A DNA stretch of 64,000 bases from Rhabditophanes sp. KR3021. Taxonomy: Eukaryota; Nematoda; Chromadorea; Rhabditida; Alloionematidae. Each line of letters starts with the position of its first letter. The stretch's first letter is position 1. Made by a program: the position numbers and the translations under genes. Below the pieces are notes generated by a model that ran no database searches, was not told the origin of the DNA, and saw only the letters and a program-made list of their open reading frames with translations. Shown here piece after piece: positions 1 to 11,823 of the stretch. Location: positions 5,146,001 through 5,210,000 of the forward strand of contig CAUJLY010000001.1 of NCBI GenBank assembly GCA_963281155.1. The letters run 5' to 3'.

Positions 1-762
1 CCTCATATCAGGAAGGAAGTTACCAAGTTAAATATTTATTGCAAAACTCCAATAATATTTCCTATCACTTCCAGCAAAACATTAATTATGTAAACGAAAG
101 CAGGAAAATGAAATTTGTATTTGATAATTCAGTTTCAAAAGTTGGTTTTCGTCTACAGAACATTGCAGATTCCTTAAATGAAGTAATGGAAGATCTAAGT
201 TTGGCTAGTAAATATCAAGTAAAATTAATTTTAGAAGATAGAATAAGAAAGGAAAAAAATGGCAAATCATCTATCTGCTTCCATATTTCTGAAAACGGCA
301 TTATAAAGCCAGTTGATGAGTACGTTGAATTTCTCCAAACTTTATTTGCCAAGTATGCGCGGCTGTCTGATGTTTATGAAGATTATGGAGTTCGTAATAT
401 TATGGTACGTATTTTTACTTTTGGAATATGTGTTTATAAATATATTTTAGAATTGCAATAAACCCTGGAGCCCTCATTCGAAGAAAGGTTTCTCTGGATC
501 AGTCCAAATTCGCGAAGATACATCCATACAAGCCAAAATAATTGTTACAATTTCACTTATTTTTGTATATGTTTTGTTCTTCCTAATTTTATACAATTGT
601 ATTTTAATCCGTTACAGAAATAATTTACAACTCAAAAAGAAAGCTATCAAAGTCACAATGGATCAAAAGATATGTGCTCTTAATGCAACTAATTTTAAAC
701 AACTGGCAATTTCAAGTCCCCAATTCGCGATTGGATATAATCCAAATTTGATGGAATATTAA
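1..762 (+). CDS. single-pass membrane protein, 3' part (5' end outside window)
   Basis: Exons are <1..404 and 451..762, joined by a 46-nt GT-AG intron (donor GTACGT, acceptor TTTTAG). The frame is open to base 3 at the left edge, so the start lies upstream. The visible product is about 237 residues. A hydrophilic N-terminal part of ~145 residues is followed by one strongly hydrophobic helix (IIVTISLIFVYVLFFLILY) and a ~50-residue basic tail. This suggests a type I membrane protein with the C-terminus in the cytosol. The intron removes the in-frame stop at 459-461. I do not recognise the family. The exon structure is secure, the function unknown. Confidence 0.7.
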
Positions 763-780
763 GCCGAATAAATATTATCG

Positions 781-863
781 TTTATTTAAAGTAATCTATA
801 ACTTTAGACTAATAGTTCATATTTTATTTAAAGTAATCTATAACTAAAGATTAATCCTTTATT
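781..863. repeat. two-copy direct repeat, ~30 nt, spaced 52 nt
   Basis: The stretch TTTATTTAAAGTAATCTATA occurs at 781 and again at about 833, each followed by AACT-A/T-AGA and a TTAAT-like end. It lies between the convergent 3' ends of the first two genes and overlaps or abuts their probable 3' UTRs. It is simple AT-rich duplication with no other visible role. Confidence 0.6.
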
Positions 864-864
864 T

Positions 865-1378
865 TTATTTAAAAATCAACGTAACAATAAGTACAAATAA
901 AGATGTTGCATATGGCAATTTGGAACTTGCATTACATAACGCTTCTACACAAACACACATACTAGCTTCCACATCTCCTATTGCACTAAATTTTTCTTTA
1001 ACACATTTATCTTTGTTCTTTAATAAAAGGTTAATTATTACAAAAGGAACGCATCAAATTTACCGTGCCAATGCCAAATGGCTTTAGTAATATTGCAACT
1101 ACCGGATTCAAACATCCTTTCCAAAGTATTTCTGCACCATTAGCCTCTGAATAAATTTTAAAGCATGCGCCTGCGTCGCATGAGACTTTGGTGCTCGCCG
1201 CATCTGGTTTATTTGGATAACCCTTTGTTTGACTATAACATTGAATACTGTTTGCATCTAAGGCTGAAATATTTGCTATTTTTGCTGTCAAATCAGAAAT
1301 TACAGATTTTTTTGGAATGCTGGTAAACCCATGTGCAAATATATATAATGAACTAAGCAAAAGTAATGTAGTTTTCAT
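865..1378 (-). CDS. secreted Ly6/ET-module-like protein, one repeat, probable GPI anchor
   Basis: Exons on the minus strand are 1378..1064 and 1017..865 (46-nt intron, phase 0), giving 155 aa. A signal peptide (MKTTLLLLSSLYIFAHG) is followed by one cysteine-rich unit: CYSQTKGYP, a C...ACFK pair, WKGC, then CVCVEALCN near the end, and a hydrophobic C-terminus (YATSLFVLIVTLIF). The final C-x-C-x4-CN motif followed by a hydrophobic tail is the usual layout of three-finger Ly6 or nematode ET-module proteins with a GPI signal. This is the first of four related tandem genes on this strand. The family assignment is from pattern only. Confidence 0.75.
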
Positions 1379-1762
1379 GTTTTATAAATGATTTTAGGAC
1401 TTCCAAAGTAAGCTTTTTATATTGTACTTATTTGTTATCATATTAGTTATTTACGTAAGTCTTATTAATAATACCAGTATATCTATGATTACCATGGTTA
1501 AGTCCTCTTTAAAATATTATGTAGTTTAAAAAATGAGCACTCCCTAATGCTGAACTCTTATGGCTGATTTAAAAATAAATAATGACAATAATTTGTGCAT
1601 ATTAATCTTTTTAAATTAAAATGCTTTATTCACAACGTATAGCATTGATGTCATACATATTAATTGAATATAAATAAATACTCATATTAACAAATTGATG
1701 AGATCTTTGGTATTTACTTTTTTGATTTGATATATTTAGAAAATAAATAATTTATATTAATT
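1379..1762. other. intergenic, AT-rich
   Basis: This holds the presumed promoter of the gene at 865-1378 and the 3' end of the gene at 1763-2351. I see no open frame of weight, no RNA gene and no clear TATA element. Confidence 0.5.
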
Positions 1763-2351
1763 TTAAAGCATCAGTAATGTGGCAATAGACATAATCAAAA
1801 AATACATTTTACTTTTTGTAACAGATACTGTGTTGCAGCGATCCTCAATACACACGCATACATTTTCATAAGCAATATTTCCATTTGGTAGATAAAAGTT
1901 CATTTCATTACACTCATCATCGTACTGAAAAATAAATATTTTAAAATAAATAGGTAACTTACGGGTATGTCTAATTGTTGACCGACAATGCGTTCAAGTT
2001 CATCTTGACACCCTATTAAAGAATATAATTAATCGACTGCAACTTAATATTACCTTTAAAGAGGTAATTAATGCCATACACAACAAATTGAAATTTAATA
2101 CATGGTGTATCACTTTCACAGGTGATAGGCTTCATATTTGGACCATAATTAGATTGGAAACCAAATACTTGGCTGTAACATCTCAAATAATTCGAATCCT
2201 CGTAATTTACAATAGATGTGTGTATTAAATGACTGGATGTTGCATTGTTAATAGAGGTTGCATTTCTCACTGTTGAAAGACAGTTTATTGGAAACATCAA
2301 AAAATGGAAACACATAAAAAATATGAAAGCAACTATGCAAATATAGGCCAT
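1763..2351 (-). CDS. secreted Ly6/ET-module-like protein, one repeat, probable GPI anchor
   Basis: Exons are 2351..2054, 2012..1963 and 1924..1763, with introns of 41 and 38 nt; phases agree and the product is 169 aa. The N-terminus is a long hydrophobic signal (MAYICIVAFIFFMCFHFLMF). The single Cys-rich unit has CYSQVFGF, a C...TPCIKF pair, the KGC motif made across the first splice (FKG|C), and CVCIEDRCN, followed by a hydrophobic tail ending LIMSIATLLML. It is a paralogue of the gene at 865-1378 with an extra intron. Several Asn-x-Ser/Thr sites are present. Confidence 0.75.
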
Positions 2352-2599
2352 TCTTAAGCTTTTCCAAATGAGTAAATTTTAAGTAACACTGCTTGTTAAA
2401 TAGTCTTAAATTATAAGTTAAAGTTCATCTTAAATACCTTTATTTGCTAATTTTATGTAATGGACAACATCAAACGATATTTATTACAGTTATTTGGATA
2501 TTAAAATATGTATCATCAAGAGTAAACAAATTGCATTACGGTATAGTGTATATTGGATCAAAAGGTTAATTCAGAGTATTGCTTTTGGCTTGTTGTGCT

Positions 2600-3808
2600 T
2601 TAGTGGCTGAAAATGCCACTAAATGCTGTTACTACAAAAACAAGCATTGTACTAAAGAATGATTTTGAGCTGGCAGAGTTGCATTTTGTAGTTGTGCACG
2701 AACATGATTTAGTTTCAATTGTAGCTCCATTGACAAATGTTAAATTTTTGATTGCACAAGTATTTATCTAGATAAAATGCTATTTACATTATTACCGATT
2801 CTGTATAACTTACCGGAATGGAAATTTTCGTGGAGACTTTATCCAAGAATGAGTACTTTTTATCTAAGCATCCTCTATAAACAAATACACTTTTATTGGA
2901 TGATGCTCCTGAAAATTCGACGCATGGAGCTCCCTTACAATCAACAATTTCTTCCTTTAAATCATCAACTCCAAAAGCTTTAAATCCTCTTGTTTCTTGA
3001 TAACAACTTATTTCGTCGTTACTTTTTCTGTTGCATAAATTTCCTTGACAGCAACTAGGCTGAACACTTATACCAATGCTGTTGCCTAATTGTAAAGTTG
3101 TCTCAGAGCATCCCATGTTCTAAAAATGACTTTAAATATAGAGAAATGATCCTACCGTTGAATTCGGTAATAGGGAGCTGAAATCTTTGGCAAATTGTGT
3201 CAAACAATTTTTGTAAATAATATCGTTGTTTTTATATTTACCATAATAGGTAACACAACTCTCTATAATGAGGCGATGTAGCCAATTTTGATTTAAATCG
3301 AATTCTTACCTCCATAGGTGCAATTGTTTACGGAGTAGTAATCAGAATATCCAAAATCGGCTAATCCTTGATAGACAACTTCGCACTTGGGAGGATCTTC
3401 ATAAATGCCATTACATGAATTGGTTTGACAACCGCAATATTGTACATTGGCGGTTCCATTTGGAAGTGACATCTTGATATCAGCACATTGAGCGAATGAC
3501 TAATAACCAAATTATTTTAAAATGAATCAAATATTTACCGTCAAATTTGTGTTATATCCATATCCAAGAGCTTCAACTAACTTATTGAAAAGTTGATTTG
3601 TACCGGAAAATGTGGAGACAGTATTGTTGTAACTAAAAGTTGCATTGAAACACATATTATCAACACTAGATCCTAAAACCCAATTTCCCGGAATTGGCGA
3701 AAAATTAATTGACTCGAATCCTTTAACCAAGTGATGGCAATGAATTGAATCGGAATAAGCATACTTTATTACAGCTAAAATTAGAAACCCCAATATTCTG
3801 TAACTCAT
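2600..3808 (-). CDS. multi-repeat Ly6/ET-module-like cell-surface protein, probable GPI anchor
   Basis: Five exons (3808..3539, 3499..3310, 3262..3156, 3119..2814, 2767..2600; introns 39-47 nt) join in phase to 346 aa. After a signal peptide (MSYRILGFLILAVIKYAYS) come three Cys-rich units. They start near CHHLVKGF, CEVVYQGLADFG and CYQETRGF, and end at C-x-C...CN, CCQGNLCN and CSCTTTKCN respectively. The C-terminus is hydrophobic (FFSTMLVFVVTAF), as for a GPI signal. It is the three-unit relative of the single-unit genes downstream. The ligand is unknown. Confidence 0.75.
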
Positions 3809-4053
3809 GATAATTTTCTAAAATAAAAAGCTTCTAAAAATGAATGGATATAGAAGATGGTAATCGTATGAATATAAATTTATTTGGGATGGATTTAGAA
3901 TGAAAAAACAAATATGATAAATTTAAATTGGACATATTTGGACAGATGGAATTACCTCAAATCAAATATTTATTTTGATTTTAATAATAATCTAAATGAA
4001 GTATGATAGCGCTTTTATTAACAAATATGATTCATCCAAAATACAGATAGATA

Positions 4054-5234
4054 TTAATTTGTTAAAAAGGTTACCAACATCAAACAGAAACTAACAACTG
4101 AAACAAAGGCTGTTGATTTTGACATGGAGCTGTTGACTACATTACAATTATCCTTTTTACAAACGCAATATTGCAATTCCAATGGTTTGGATATATTGTT
4201 AAAAGTAAGTGTTCTGTTTATGCAATCACTTTCAGGAAGTGATAAATGACTGTTAATATCGAAAATTGAGCTAAATTCGTTAATTGAACCTTTATATAAA
4301 TATCCGGCATTGGAACCAAGTCCTTTGACTGTTAAACACGGTGATCCGTAGTAATTAGAAAACACAGTTTGATCAGCATCTGATATACCTGAATTAGAAA
4401 ATCCTTTGACTTGTCTTGCACAACTAATGTGGCTAGAATCTTCTGTATTACATCCGGAACCATGACAAACGCAGAGTTGAAATGGAATATTTTCTGTGGC
4501 ACTTATCGTCATGTGTGAAGTAGTGCAATTTTGATGTGCCTTACAATGTTTAAATATATTAATGTTTGTTATTTTTTAAATTTACAGGAATACCGGTATG
4601 TGGTGGAAATAGCTGACCCACTAGCATATTTAATTCTGTAACACATCCTCTGAAAATAAGCGAAGTATTTCCAGCATCTCCAAGGACTCCATGGACTGTC
4701 GAACACTCGTCACCTAAAATACATGTAGCTTGCCCATTATATAAATCTGTAACATTTGCAAACTCCATTCCCTTATGCGTTTGTTGGCATGTGATAATTG
4801 GGACGCTTATGCTTGTGCAATTTGATCTTGTGCAAGTACAATAATCGACTGTGAAATAATGATCTGTGTCATGATCAAATGTAAGGAACATATTTTTTAC
4901 ACATAATCCATTCTAAGGGAGTTATTAAATAATAAAGAAAACAAATTCTTACCAAGTTTCCTAAATTATTTGAATAGCCAAGTTTGGTTAAAAGTGAGTT
5001 AAAGTTGTTCAAAGTTCCTTTGTAAGTTGCGTGTTCGTTATTTTTGTATGTAATATTTGCCATGACACATGGATTCATTGGGACTTCCGTGCCATCGACA
5101 ATACTTTCATCAAAATCAGTGACTTTAGGTATATTAAATGAATTTAAACCATTGCTGACTTGCTCACAATCAAAACAAAAATAGCCATTTACAAGTAATA
5201 GAGTCACAAATATTGAACAAATAGCATGGTTCAT
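4054..5234 (-). CDS. multi-repeat Ly6/ET-module-like cell-surface protein, probable GPI anchor
   Basis: Exons 5234..4953, 4912..4586 and 4539..4054 (introns 40 and 46 nt, phase 0) give 364 aa. There is a signal peptide (MNHAICSIFVTLLLVNGYF) and three units, beginning CEQVSNGL, CQQTHKGM and CARQVKGF and ending CTCTRSNC, CVCHGSGCN and CVCKKDNCN. The hydrophobic tail (FVSVVSFCLMLVTFLTN) suggests a GPI anchor. Gene order, strand and unit design match the 2600-3808 gene, so the two are likely duplicates. The middle unit uses RGC where others use KGC/KGT. Confidence 0.75.
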
Positions 5235-5737
5235 TATTAGTTATGGTGATTAGAATAATAATGATTTGAATGTGTACATGTAATAAACGTTGGGGAAGTA
5301 ATATTGTTCAACCTCTTTATTCGTCATTATTCATTTTTTATCGTATAGATATTATGTTTTATCGGAATATGTTTTAATCTTTAGAATAAGTGACAAATAC
5401 AGCACATTTTTGATAAGACTAATTCTCATGTTTAGAATGTCTCTTATCAAATAAAGTATCAAATTTGATATAAAATATTTATTCATTATCATAAAATAGA
5501 CCACGATTTAAGCAACAAGAGGTACACTTTTGATCCGACGTTATTGTATAATTTTTATATAAGAAAGCACTTATCAGATATAAGATAGATAATAAAAAAT
5601 TTAATTTAAGGATGTGTTGTAAACTATATTTTATGACTCGGTAGATTGTAACATCAGAACTATAAGGTATACTATTTAAATTTATAAATGAAAACATATT
5701 AGTGTAAAACGCATGGTACAGACTTAAGTTATCATCT
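5235..5737. other. intergenic, no gene seen
   Basis: This is AT-rich sequence between two minus-strand genes: the promoter of the 4054-5234 gene and the 3' UTR of the STARD7-like gene. Open frames here are short and of random composition. Confidence 0.5.
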
Positions 5738-6834
5738 TTAATACCGGTCGTAATCGTCTGAAAGATAAGGCACATCATCTTCAATTTCGACTTCACTCAT
5801 TTTGGCTTTTTTGTTGCTATCTTGTTCACTATTTGATTCACTGTCATTGGTTGACGATTCTTGTTTATCTTTGCCGTTTTCAGTGATTATATCTTTGTCT
5901 CTACGGATTCCAACAAACTCCGAAACAAATGCCTGATTTCTGTGTTTTTCTTCTAAATTCTTTGCAGCTGTGTGTACTTGCCTCAAGAAATAGGGCCCCC
6001 CTTGATTGACTATATAATTGTAAGCTATGCTTGGTATGTTGGCCTCGGGATCATCACAATACGTCAATACATAGTCTAAGCCATGGGAATAGAAATCTTT
6101 GTGAGCACGAACTGCCATTGTCGAATTGTAGTTTGAAATACGAAGGCATTTTTCATCGTCCGGATATTCAGAAGGTTTCAATCCTTTTGAAATGACCATC
6201 AAACTTTGAGTATCCCAGTTTATAAATACTTTTCGCAAATAAATATAGGTTCGAGCAGACATTGGAAAAGGAAATTTGGCTACCCACTTTATGATTGCTG
6301 CCCTTTCCTCTTTATCTTCATCCAAAACTTCCAATGATCCAACATTTAAGTCCCAACTTTTTCTATATAAAACGTTGAACTAAAAAAATGATATATTAAA
6401 CGTCATATCATCAGAAAATGGACTGTTTCCATACCTGAGCTTCGATAAAATCAACTGCGGATATGTCAAAGTAACTGCCAATACAACGATATTCATACAG
6501 TTGCCTTGAATCTCCTGGTTTGGGCCTCTTTAGAACTTTCAAATTGGGTTCATTATACAATAATGTCCAACCTTCATCTTGCTGCTCTTGATTTAGTTGA
6601 GGTTCGAATGTTGCGGTATTATGGTGACTTAAAAGAAAAGAAACTGAAATTATTTGAATGCAATTGCTATTTTTAAACTAACCTTTTAAAATTATTTTGC
6701 AAGACCGTTTTTACTTTGTTGTCACACACATCCTCTTTCTGGTAACCAAAGCCAGCAGCTAATGCCAAGGCAAATGTTTTTTTAGTTCTCAAGAATGGAT
6801 ATATATAATAAAAGGATCGGAACCTTGACGCCAT
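5738..6834 (-). CDS. STARD7-like START-domain lipid-transfer protein
   Basis: Exons 6834..6683, 6627..6435 and 6379..5738 (introns 55 nt) give 328 aa. The N-terminus MASRFRSFYYIYPFLRTKK is basic and aromatic, like a mitochondrial presequence. The START domain runs from about residue 65 to 265. It contains the pattern WVAKFPFPMSARTYIYLR, the HKDFYSHGLDYVLTY segment and a closing GGPYFLRQVHTAAKN helix, which match the phosphatidylcholine-transfer protein STARD7 family. The last ~60 residues are acidic and Ser-rich and look disordered. The family carries phosphatidylcholine to mitochondria; that role here is inferred. The initiator is the first ATG in frame with the presequence. Confidence 0.85.
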
Positions 6835-7153
6835 TTTTAAATTTTATTTAAATTGCAAGCCAGTGGACATACTGCTATTAAATGTGTTTGGATAACCGTC
6901 CCTGCTTGATGTTTCCTAGAACGATTTTCCAGACTTTACCTTGAGGTTTGTCAAAACAAGTTAATCATCACTGAGTAGTGTTTATTGTTATCAGTTAAAT
7001 GTTTTTATTTATCTAGTAAGACATAATAGATAAAAATAGTAAGTATCACATTAGTTAGCATACTGTTCCGTTGACTATTAATTGCAATGACAAACTTTAA
7101 AGTCTTTATATTTAAAGATAAATAATAATAAATGAATAAAATTATCTTTTGTA

Positions 7154-8474
7154 TTAATCAACATTGCCCATTTCACGTGGAATTACTATTTTGCAGTTCA
7201 ATAAACCATCTGCCATTTCTAAAGATGAAAGTTTATCTTTGGTAAAAGGAGTAACATTTCTACCTGAATTAACTGGTTTATTTTGGCATGTTAATGTGTT
7301 TTTGGCTACAACAGATTGAAGTTTGGTGTTTTCTGGATTAATTGCATTTGTCACATCTGACAACTTTGTTTTAGAAGCCTGCGATGGGGTCTGTAATATA
7401 CAAGGATGAAATAAAGAATAAGAATATTTAAGAAATAAGTGGTAGACGATACAAAATGTGACGTGCTTTTTGATTCAAATGTGATATGTATTTATCTGGA
7501 TCTATACCTCGTCTTTTTGCTTCTTGACGAATTAAATCTTCCTCGGCTTGTAGATCTCGATGAAGTATTCCACTGCCGACTAGTTCTTCTTCCTTCAAGA
7601 CGGCAGATGTTTTTCGAGTTTCTTCTTTGTTTATAACGAAAAGAGGTGGAAGGGACGGAAAGTCAGGGGTACGCATCGATGGTGATTCTGGTGGACAGTC
7701 TGTCAACGAAATGGGAAGTCTACCTTCCTTTGTGGATGAAGATGGTCGTGAAAATCGCGGAGACTCAAAAAAAGGATTATATGAAAGTTCTAAAAAACTT
7801 ACTTTGTGTTCTGGATTTAAACCCTTTTTTAAGGCTTCCTTTCGTTTATCTTCTTCTTCTGCCAAAATGTCCTTATGCAGTATTTGACAATTCAGTAATG
7901 CTTCAGCTTCTTTAAACGATTCAGACGGTTCTATGGAAATACTTTTTTTTCTTCCTACATCTTCTTCCATTTTTGGTGGCTCTACGATACTCGGAGGATT
8001 GTAATACTTTTCAGATACATTTCTGATCGCCCTTAAATTTATCATAGTTTGTCTTGTTGTAGGGCATGATTGTTTATTTATTGGGATAGGATCTTTTTCG
8101 GTATTATCAGTTTGAATATCACTATTTGGAGAAGATAAAGAGACGTCTTTAGTATTCTTGAGAGATTCTCGATGAACAGCAGCTTTCTTTGCCTCGATCA
8201 AAGCAATATCCATTAATGTAAGTTTGTTAGTCTTTTTCGCAACGGCTGCCGGATCTTTGATATTTCCTTGTTCCAAGTTAATATCAGATTCATTATTTTT
8301 CGTATTATTATCTATAGGCTCATTTTTAGCATCATGCATATCGCGTATTTTTTGAGAATGGTGCTTCTTTTTAGAGATGTGCCATTTATAAATGATGAAT
8401 GAAGAAATTACAATTACACATAAAATAGCAATACTGGACACAATTATTAAAATATCTGTTCTGGCTTTTGGCAT
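7154..8474 (-). CDS. unrecognised membrane-anchored protein with internal repeats, two possible C-termini
   Basis: The long open exon 8474..7428 encodes 348 aa. A short lead precedes a membrane helix (ILIIVSSIAILCVIVISSFII), then a long charged, disordered region follows. Two repeats are visible: EAEALLNCQILHKDILAEEE and EELVGSGILHRDLQAEEDL, each followed by EA-K-G-x-(N/D)P. A perfect donor (GTAAGT) at 7802 is in phase 0 with an acceptor (ATATTACAG) at 7391-7392. Splicing there gives 8474..7803 + 7390..7154 (302 aa), and the 3' exon ends in a third, degenerate repeat (GLLNCKIVIPREMG). Both forms are plausible. No known domain is recognised. Confidence 0.65.
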
Positions 8475-10460
8475 TTCTTATAAATAAGTTAAAATGAAGT
8501 TGATTAAAAATAGTTTAAAAGAAATTTAGTAAAAATAGACAAAAATGAAGTCCATTAAACAAAAGAAAGGTATAATAATATGTGTAAATACACAAATATA
8601 GTGGTTAAAAACAAATCAAAGATACTTTTATTATGTCGTTTAAAAAGAAAGGTATATGTAGAAAACAATAATTATTACCTTCAAAATACCTCCCATAATA
8701 GTTAGATTTGTAACTATATCAGACTCGAAAAGTACTTCTTTATATATTGCTTAAAAAAGTAGCATAAACTTTCAAAAAAACAAGATATAAGTGAGATGAA
8801 TGAATACTATTTTCGATTTCAACATACATATACTTATTTGTTATTATAAGCCAAAAACAGCAAATTTGGTGGAAAGTAGGGAATGCTTGGGTATCTAAAG
8901 GGTAAGAAGTTACAAATGAAAAATACCTAGTTCTTAAATGTGGTTTGATAATTGTAAAGATATAGCTTTATATTGTTTCGCTCATAAAATGTGTGCCTAA
9001 ATAATAAATGGTTTAAATAATAATAAGCAGTTCAAATTGTGCCAATTTAGCTATCGAAAAGAGTCAACTTAAAGTTATTGCTTGCATTCAAATAATTTAT
9101 GTTTTCAGGAAACTATGCCAAAAGAACATTGAACTTGGATAATTGCAAAGGCTAGTTGTTTGGCTTAAAATATGATTTGTGACAACTAAATTTGTGTAAC
9201 TTAAATTTCCAATGGTATTTATTCATGAAATGTTGCTATAATGATCAGTAATTTATGTGTCAAAAATGTTGAATATCCGTATATTTTGTTAACTTCGTTG
9301 ATGGATCTCAAAGAAATATATTTTATTTAAGTATGTCTTGTTTGAATAAAATTGCAATAACTTGAAAATTTTGTTAGAGAATATTGCATAATTAACTTCA
9401 TGTAACCAAGTATAAAAAATCTTTTCAAAAATTGTTTCACCAACAAGAAGGAACTCAATTTAAATTTATTCTTTGTGTGCTATTATGTTGCAAATTATAT
9501 TTAATCGGCAGTAAACTCAAAAGTTTTTATTTTAGATTATATTACCTTAATTCGTTTGATCATTAATTTGTATCCCTTCAACATTTTATATGATGTCATG
9601 TCATATAGAAACAATGATAGTGTTCAAAATGCATCCTCAACCGGTATTAAAAAGTCGCACAACTTTTAAGAGTTATTTATTTGACTGACAGTCATTATTA
9701 TGTGAATTTATCCGCATACGCAACTATCTATGACAATGGGCAAATTAGGTCACCTATTTTCACTTTCTTGTAAACAATGATTATTTTGAACGAGATGCAT
9801 TCACATGTTTTAATGTTGATAACACTTTCACTTAATTTAAATGATCATAAATCTTTCGAATAAATATATGTAAACAAATTTTATTTACAAAATCTAGATA
9901 TTTATCAGATTGATAAGGTCAATGGACGTTACTGCAACAAATTAATGGTTAAATACTTTATCCTATGAATTTTAAATTATATTAATATATCCACCAATAA
10001 AAAAATAATTTGAATGAAAGAATTATTTTGCAAACTTCCAAGACAGTTTCCATTTTAAAATAAAAATGCGAAATTTTGAAAAGTTAACTGCATTTATGGT
10101 GTAAGAGACTTGACCATTAAAATAGGATTGGCCTATTGACATTGATTATTGATGTAATGATGGACGGTAAATTCGATGGAAAGCAAAAGTGATATCAAAG
10201 ACACACTTTTCTGAATTATCCATAAAATCGAAAGGGAATTGTGACCGCGCCATCCACGCACCGGTACATCATCACTATTCCTAGAAAACAGCCTTTTAAA
10301 TAATTACATATTATCCATGTATTGTACATATCTATTTGTAATCCTCCCCTCAAAATACTTTTCATTTATTCAATCCGAAATACCCTTTCAAGTCAAACTT
10401 GCCGTAACAATCAACACATAATATATTATATAATATCCTTCATAATCGTATTTTGCACAA
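8475..10460. other. 2-kb intergenic region
   Basis: This is AT-rich sequence between divergently transcribed genes (minus-strand 7154-8474 and plus-strand bZIP). I find no credible open frame, tRNA or repeat array. It probably carries the regulatory DNA of the bZIP gene, but no specific site is claimed. Confidence 0.5.
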
Positions 10461-11478
10461 ATGGCAACGACATCTCTATCTTCAACTGATTCCACTAATT
10501 TATCAAATAAACTAACTAATGTATGTTGAAACACTTTTTATTTTTGAATCATAGTCAATTTATTATTACTTAATATACTAATGTTTCTAGGTGATTTATC
10601 CTCATCATGATTATCTCAACTCTCCGTATGCCTTTCAATCACACAATTCTGTCACAGCATCCTTATACAATTTATTAACTTTGCAATCACACCAACAGGC
10701 TTCCTCCAATTCAATGTCCTTTTCAAATGACACCTTTAACTCAAACTTCGGACTTAATCCAATAATAAGTACTTCGCTGGCCCAGCCAACTTTCATCAAT
10801 CAAAAGGAGCCCATTTTTTTGCCAACGTGTAATAGATTGGATGTAAGCAATATTATTGAAACAACTGTCTTGATTAATGGGGATAGTGATACATCTGAAG
10901 GATATTCATCTTCTACATCAAGGCGCTCATCCTTTAGTCAAAAGAAAACTATAATCAGAGGGCAACAAAAAGAAGATTCCCCCTTAACCGAATCAGAAAC
11001 AGAAAAAAAAAATGATGAAAAGTTAGGGAAGAGAGAAATGGTTCTTCGAGATGGAGCTTATTGGGAAAGGAGAAAAAGAAACAATGATTCTGCCAAACGT
11101 AGTAGAGACTCAAGGAAAAAGAAGGTAATTAATAAATACATACTGATTTAATTTTTACTAATACTCATTCAATGTTTGTTAATTCGTGTTTAATTCTTTC
11201 AATACTGATTTAACTTTTGTCATACTTATTTGACTTTTTAATACTGATTTAACTTTTGTTAATACTTATTTGATTTTTTTAATACTCATTTCAATTTACT
11301 TAAATATTTTTAGGAAGACGAAATTTCCTTAAAAGCCACTTTGCTAGAACAGGAAAATATGAAACTAAGACTTGAGCTTGAAAGTATTAAAAACGAAGTA
11401 AAACAGACAAAGCTGTTACTAATTACCAATTCTCAGCAAATTCTACCTCTCAATCTGAGTATATGTGGAGGAAGTTAA
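10461..11478 (+). CDS. bZIP transcription factor, PAR/CES-2 type
   Basis: Exons 10461..10520, 10591..11124 and 11314..11478 give 252 aa in phase 0. The first ~150 residues are Ser/Asn/Gln-rich, as in activation domains. The basic region reads YWERRKRNNDSAKRSRDSRK, and the leucine zipper is split by the second intron right after the basic region; heptad leucines follow in LLEQENMKLRLELESIK. This is the signature of PAR bZIP factors (HLF/TEF/DBP) and nematode CES-2. The N-x2-(A/S)AKRSRD core contacts DNA. I am confident of the class, not of one-to-one orthology. The nuclear role is inferred. Confidence 0.88.
11126..11313 (+). repeat. degenerate ~34-nt tandem repeat inside bZIP intron 2
   Basis: Units of the type AATACTgATTTAACTTTTGT alternating with AATACTTATTTGA-TTTTT recur four to five times between about 11155 and 11300. 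They make this intron (189 nt) much longer than most short introns in the window. It is a simple expansion of a pyrimidine-rich intron. Confidence 0.5.
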
Positions 11479-11823
11479 ACGCGTTATACTTATTTATTAC
11501 TTGTTTTACTATCTCTTTTTATAAATTTGATACTACAATTTTTCTATTTGTTTACTATTCATACTTACTTTTGTTTAATAAGAGACATTTTTTACCTCAC
11601 CAATGATGATGATTAATTAAGGTTAATTCTATTGAAACAAATAGCAATTTGTGATGTATTAGAAATAAATACCTCGTTGTATTGAAAATATTGTTTAACG
11701 ATCTTCAAAAACATTGGATAATAACACTAAAACAAATGAAGTAATTGTTGATGAAATTGAGTAAATGATAAGGCATATTTACGTGAGCTGTGAATACATT
11801 ATTTTGTTATTTTAAAGTTGAGG
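11479..11823. other. intergenic, bZIP 3' UTR and promoter of next gene
   Basis: This is AT-rich sequence with no coding frame seen. Transcription of both flanking genes runs left to right. Confidence 0.45.

Noticed and set aside
7764..7802. 39-nt in-frame intron starting at the GTAAGT at 7802
   Set aside because: The acceptor would be TTTTTTGAG, which is unlike all other introns here; splicing to 7391 is the better alternative.
7439..7915. Three plus-strand frames opposite the 7154-8474 gene
   Set aside because: They are shadows of a long, charged coding exon on the other strand and have no own start context.
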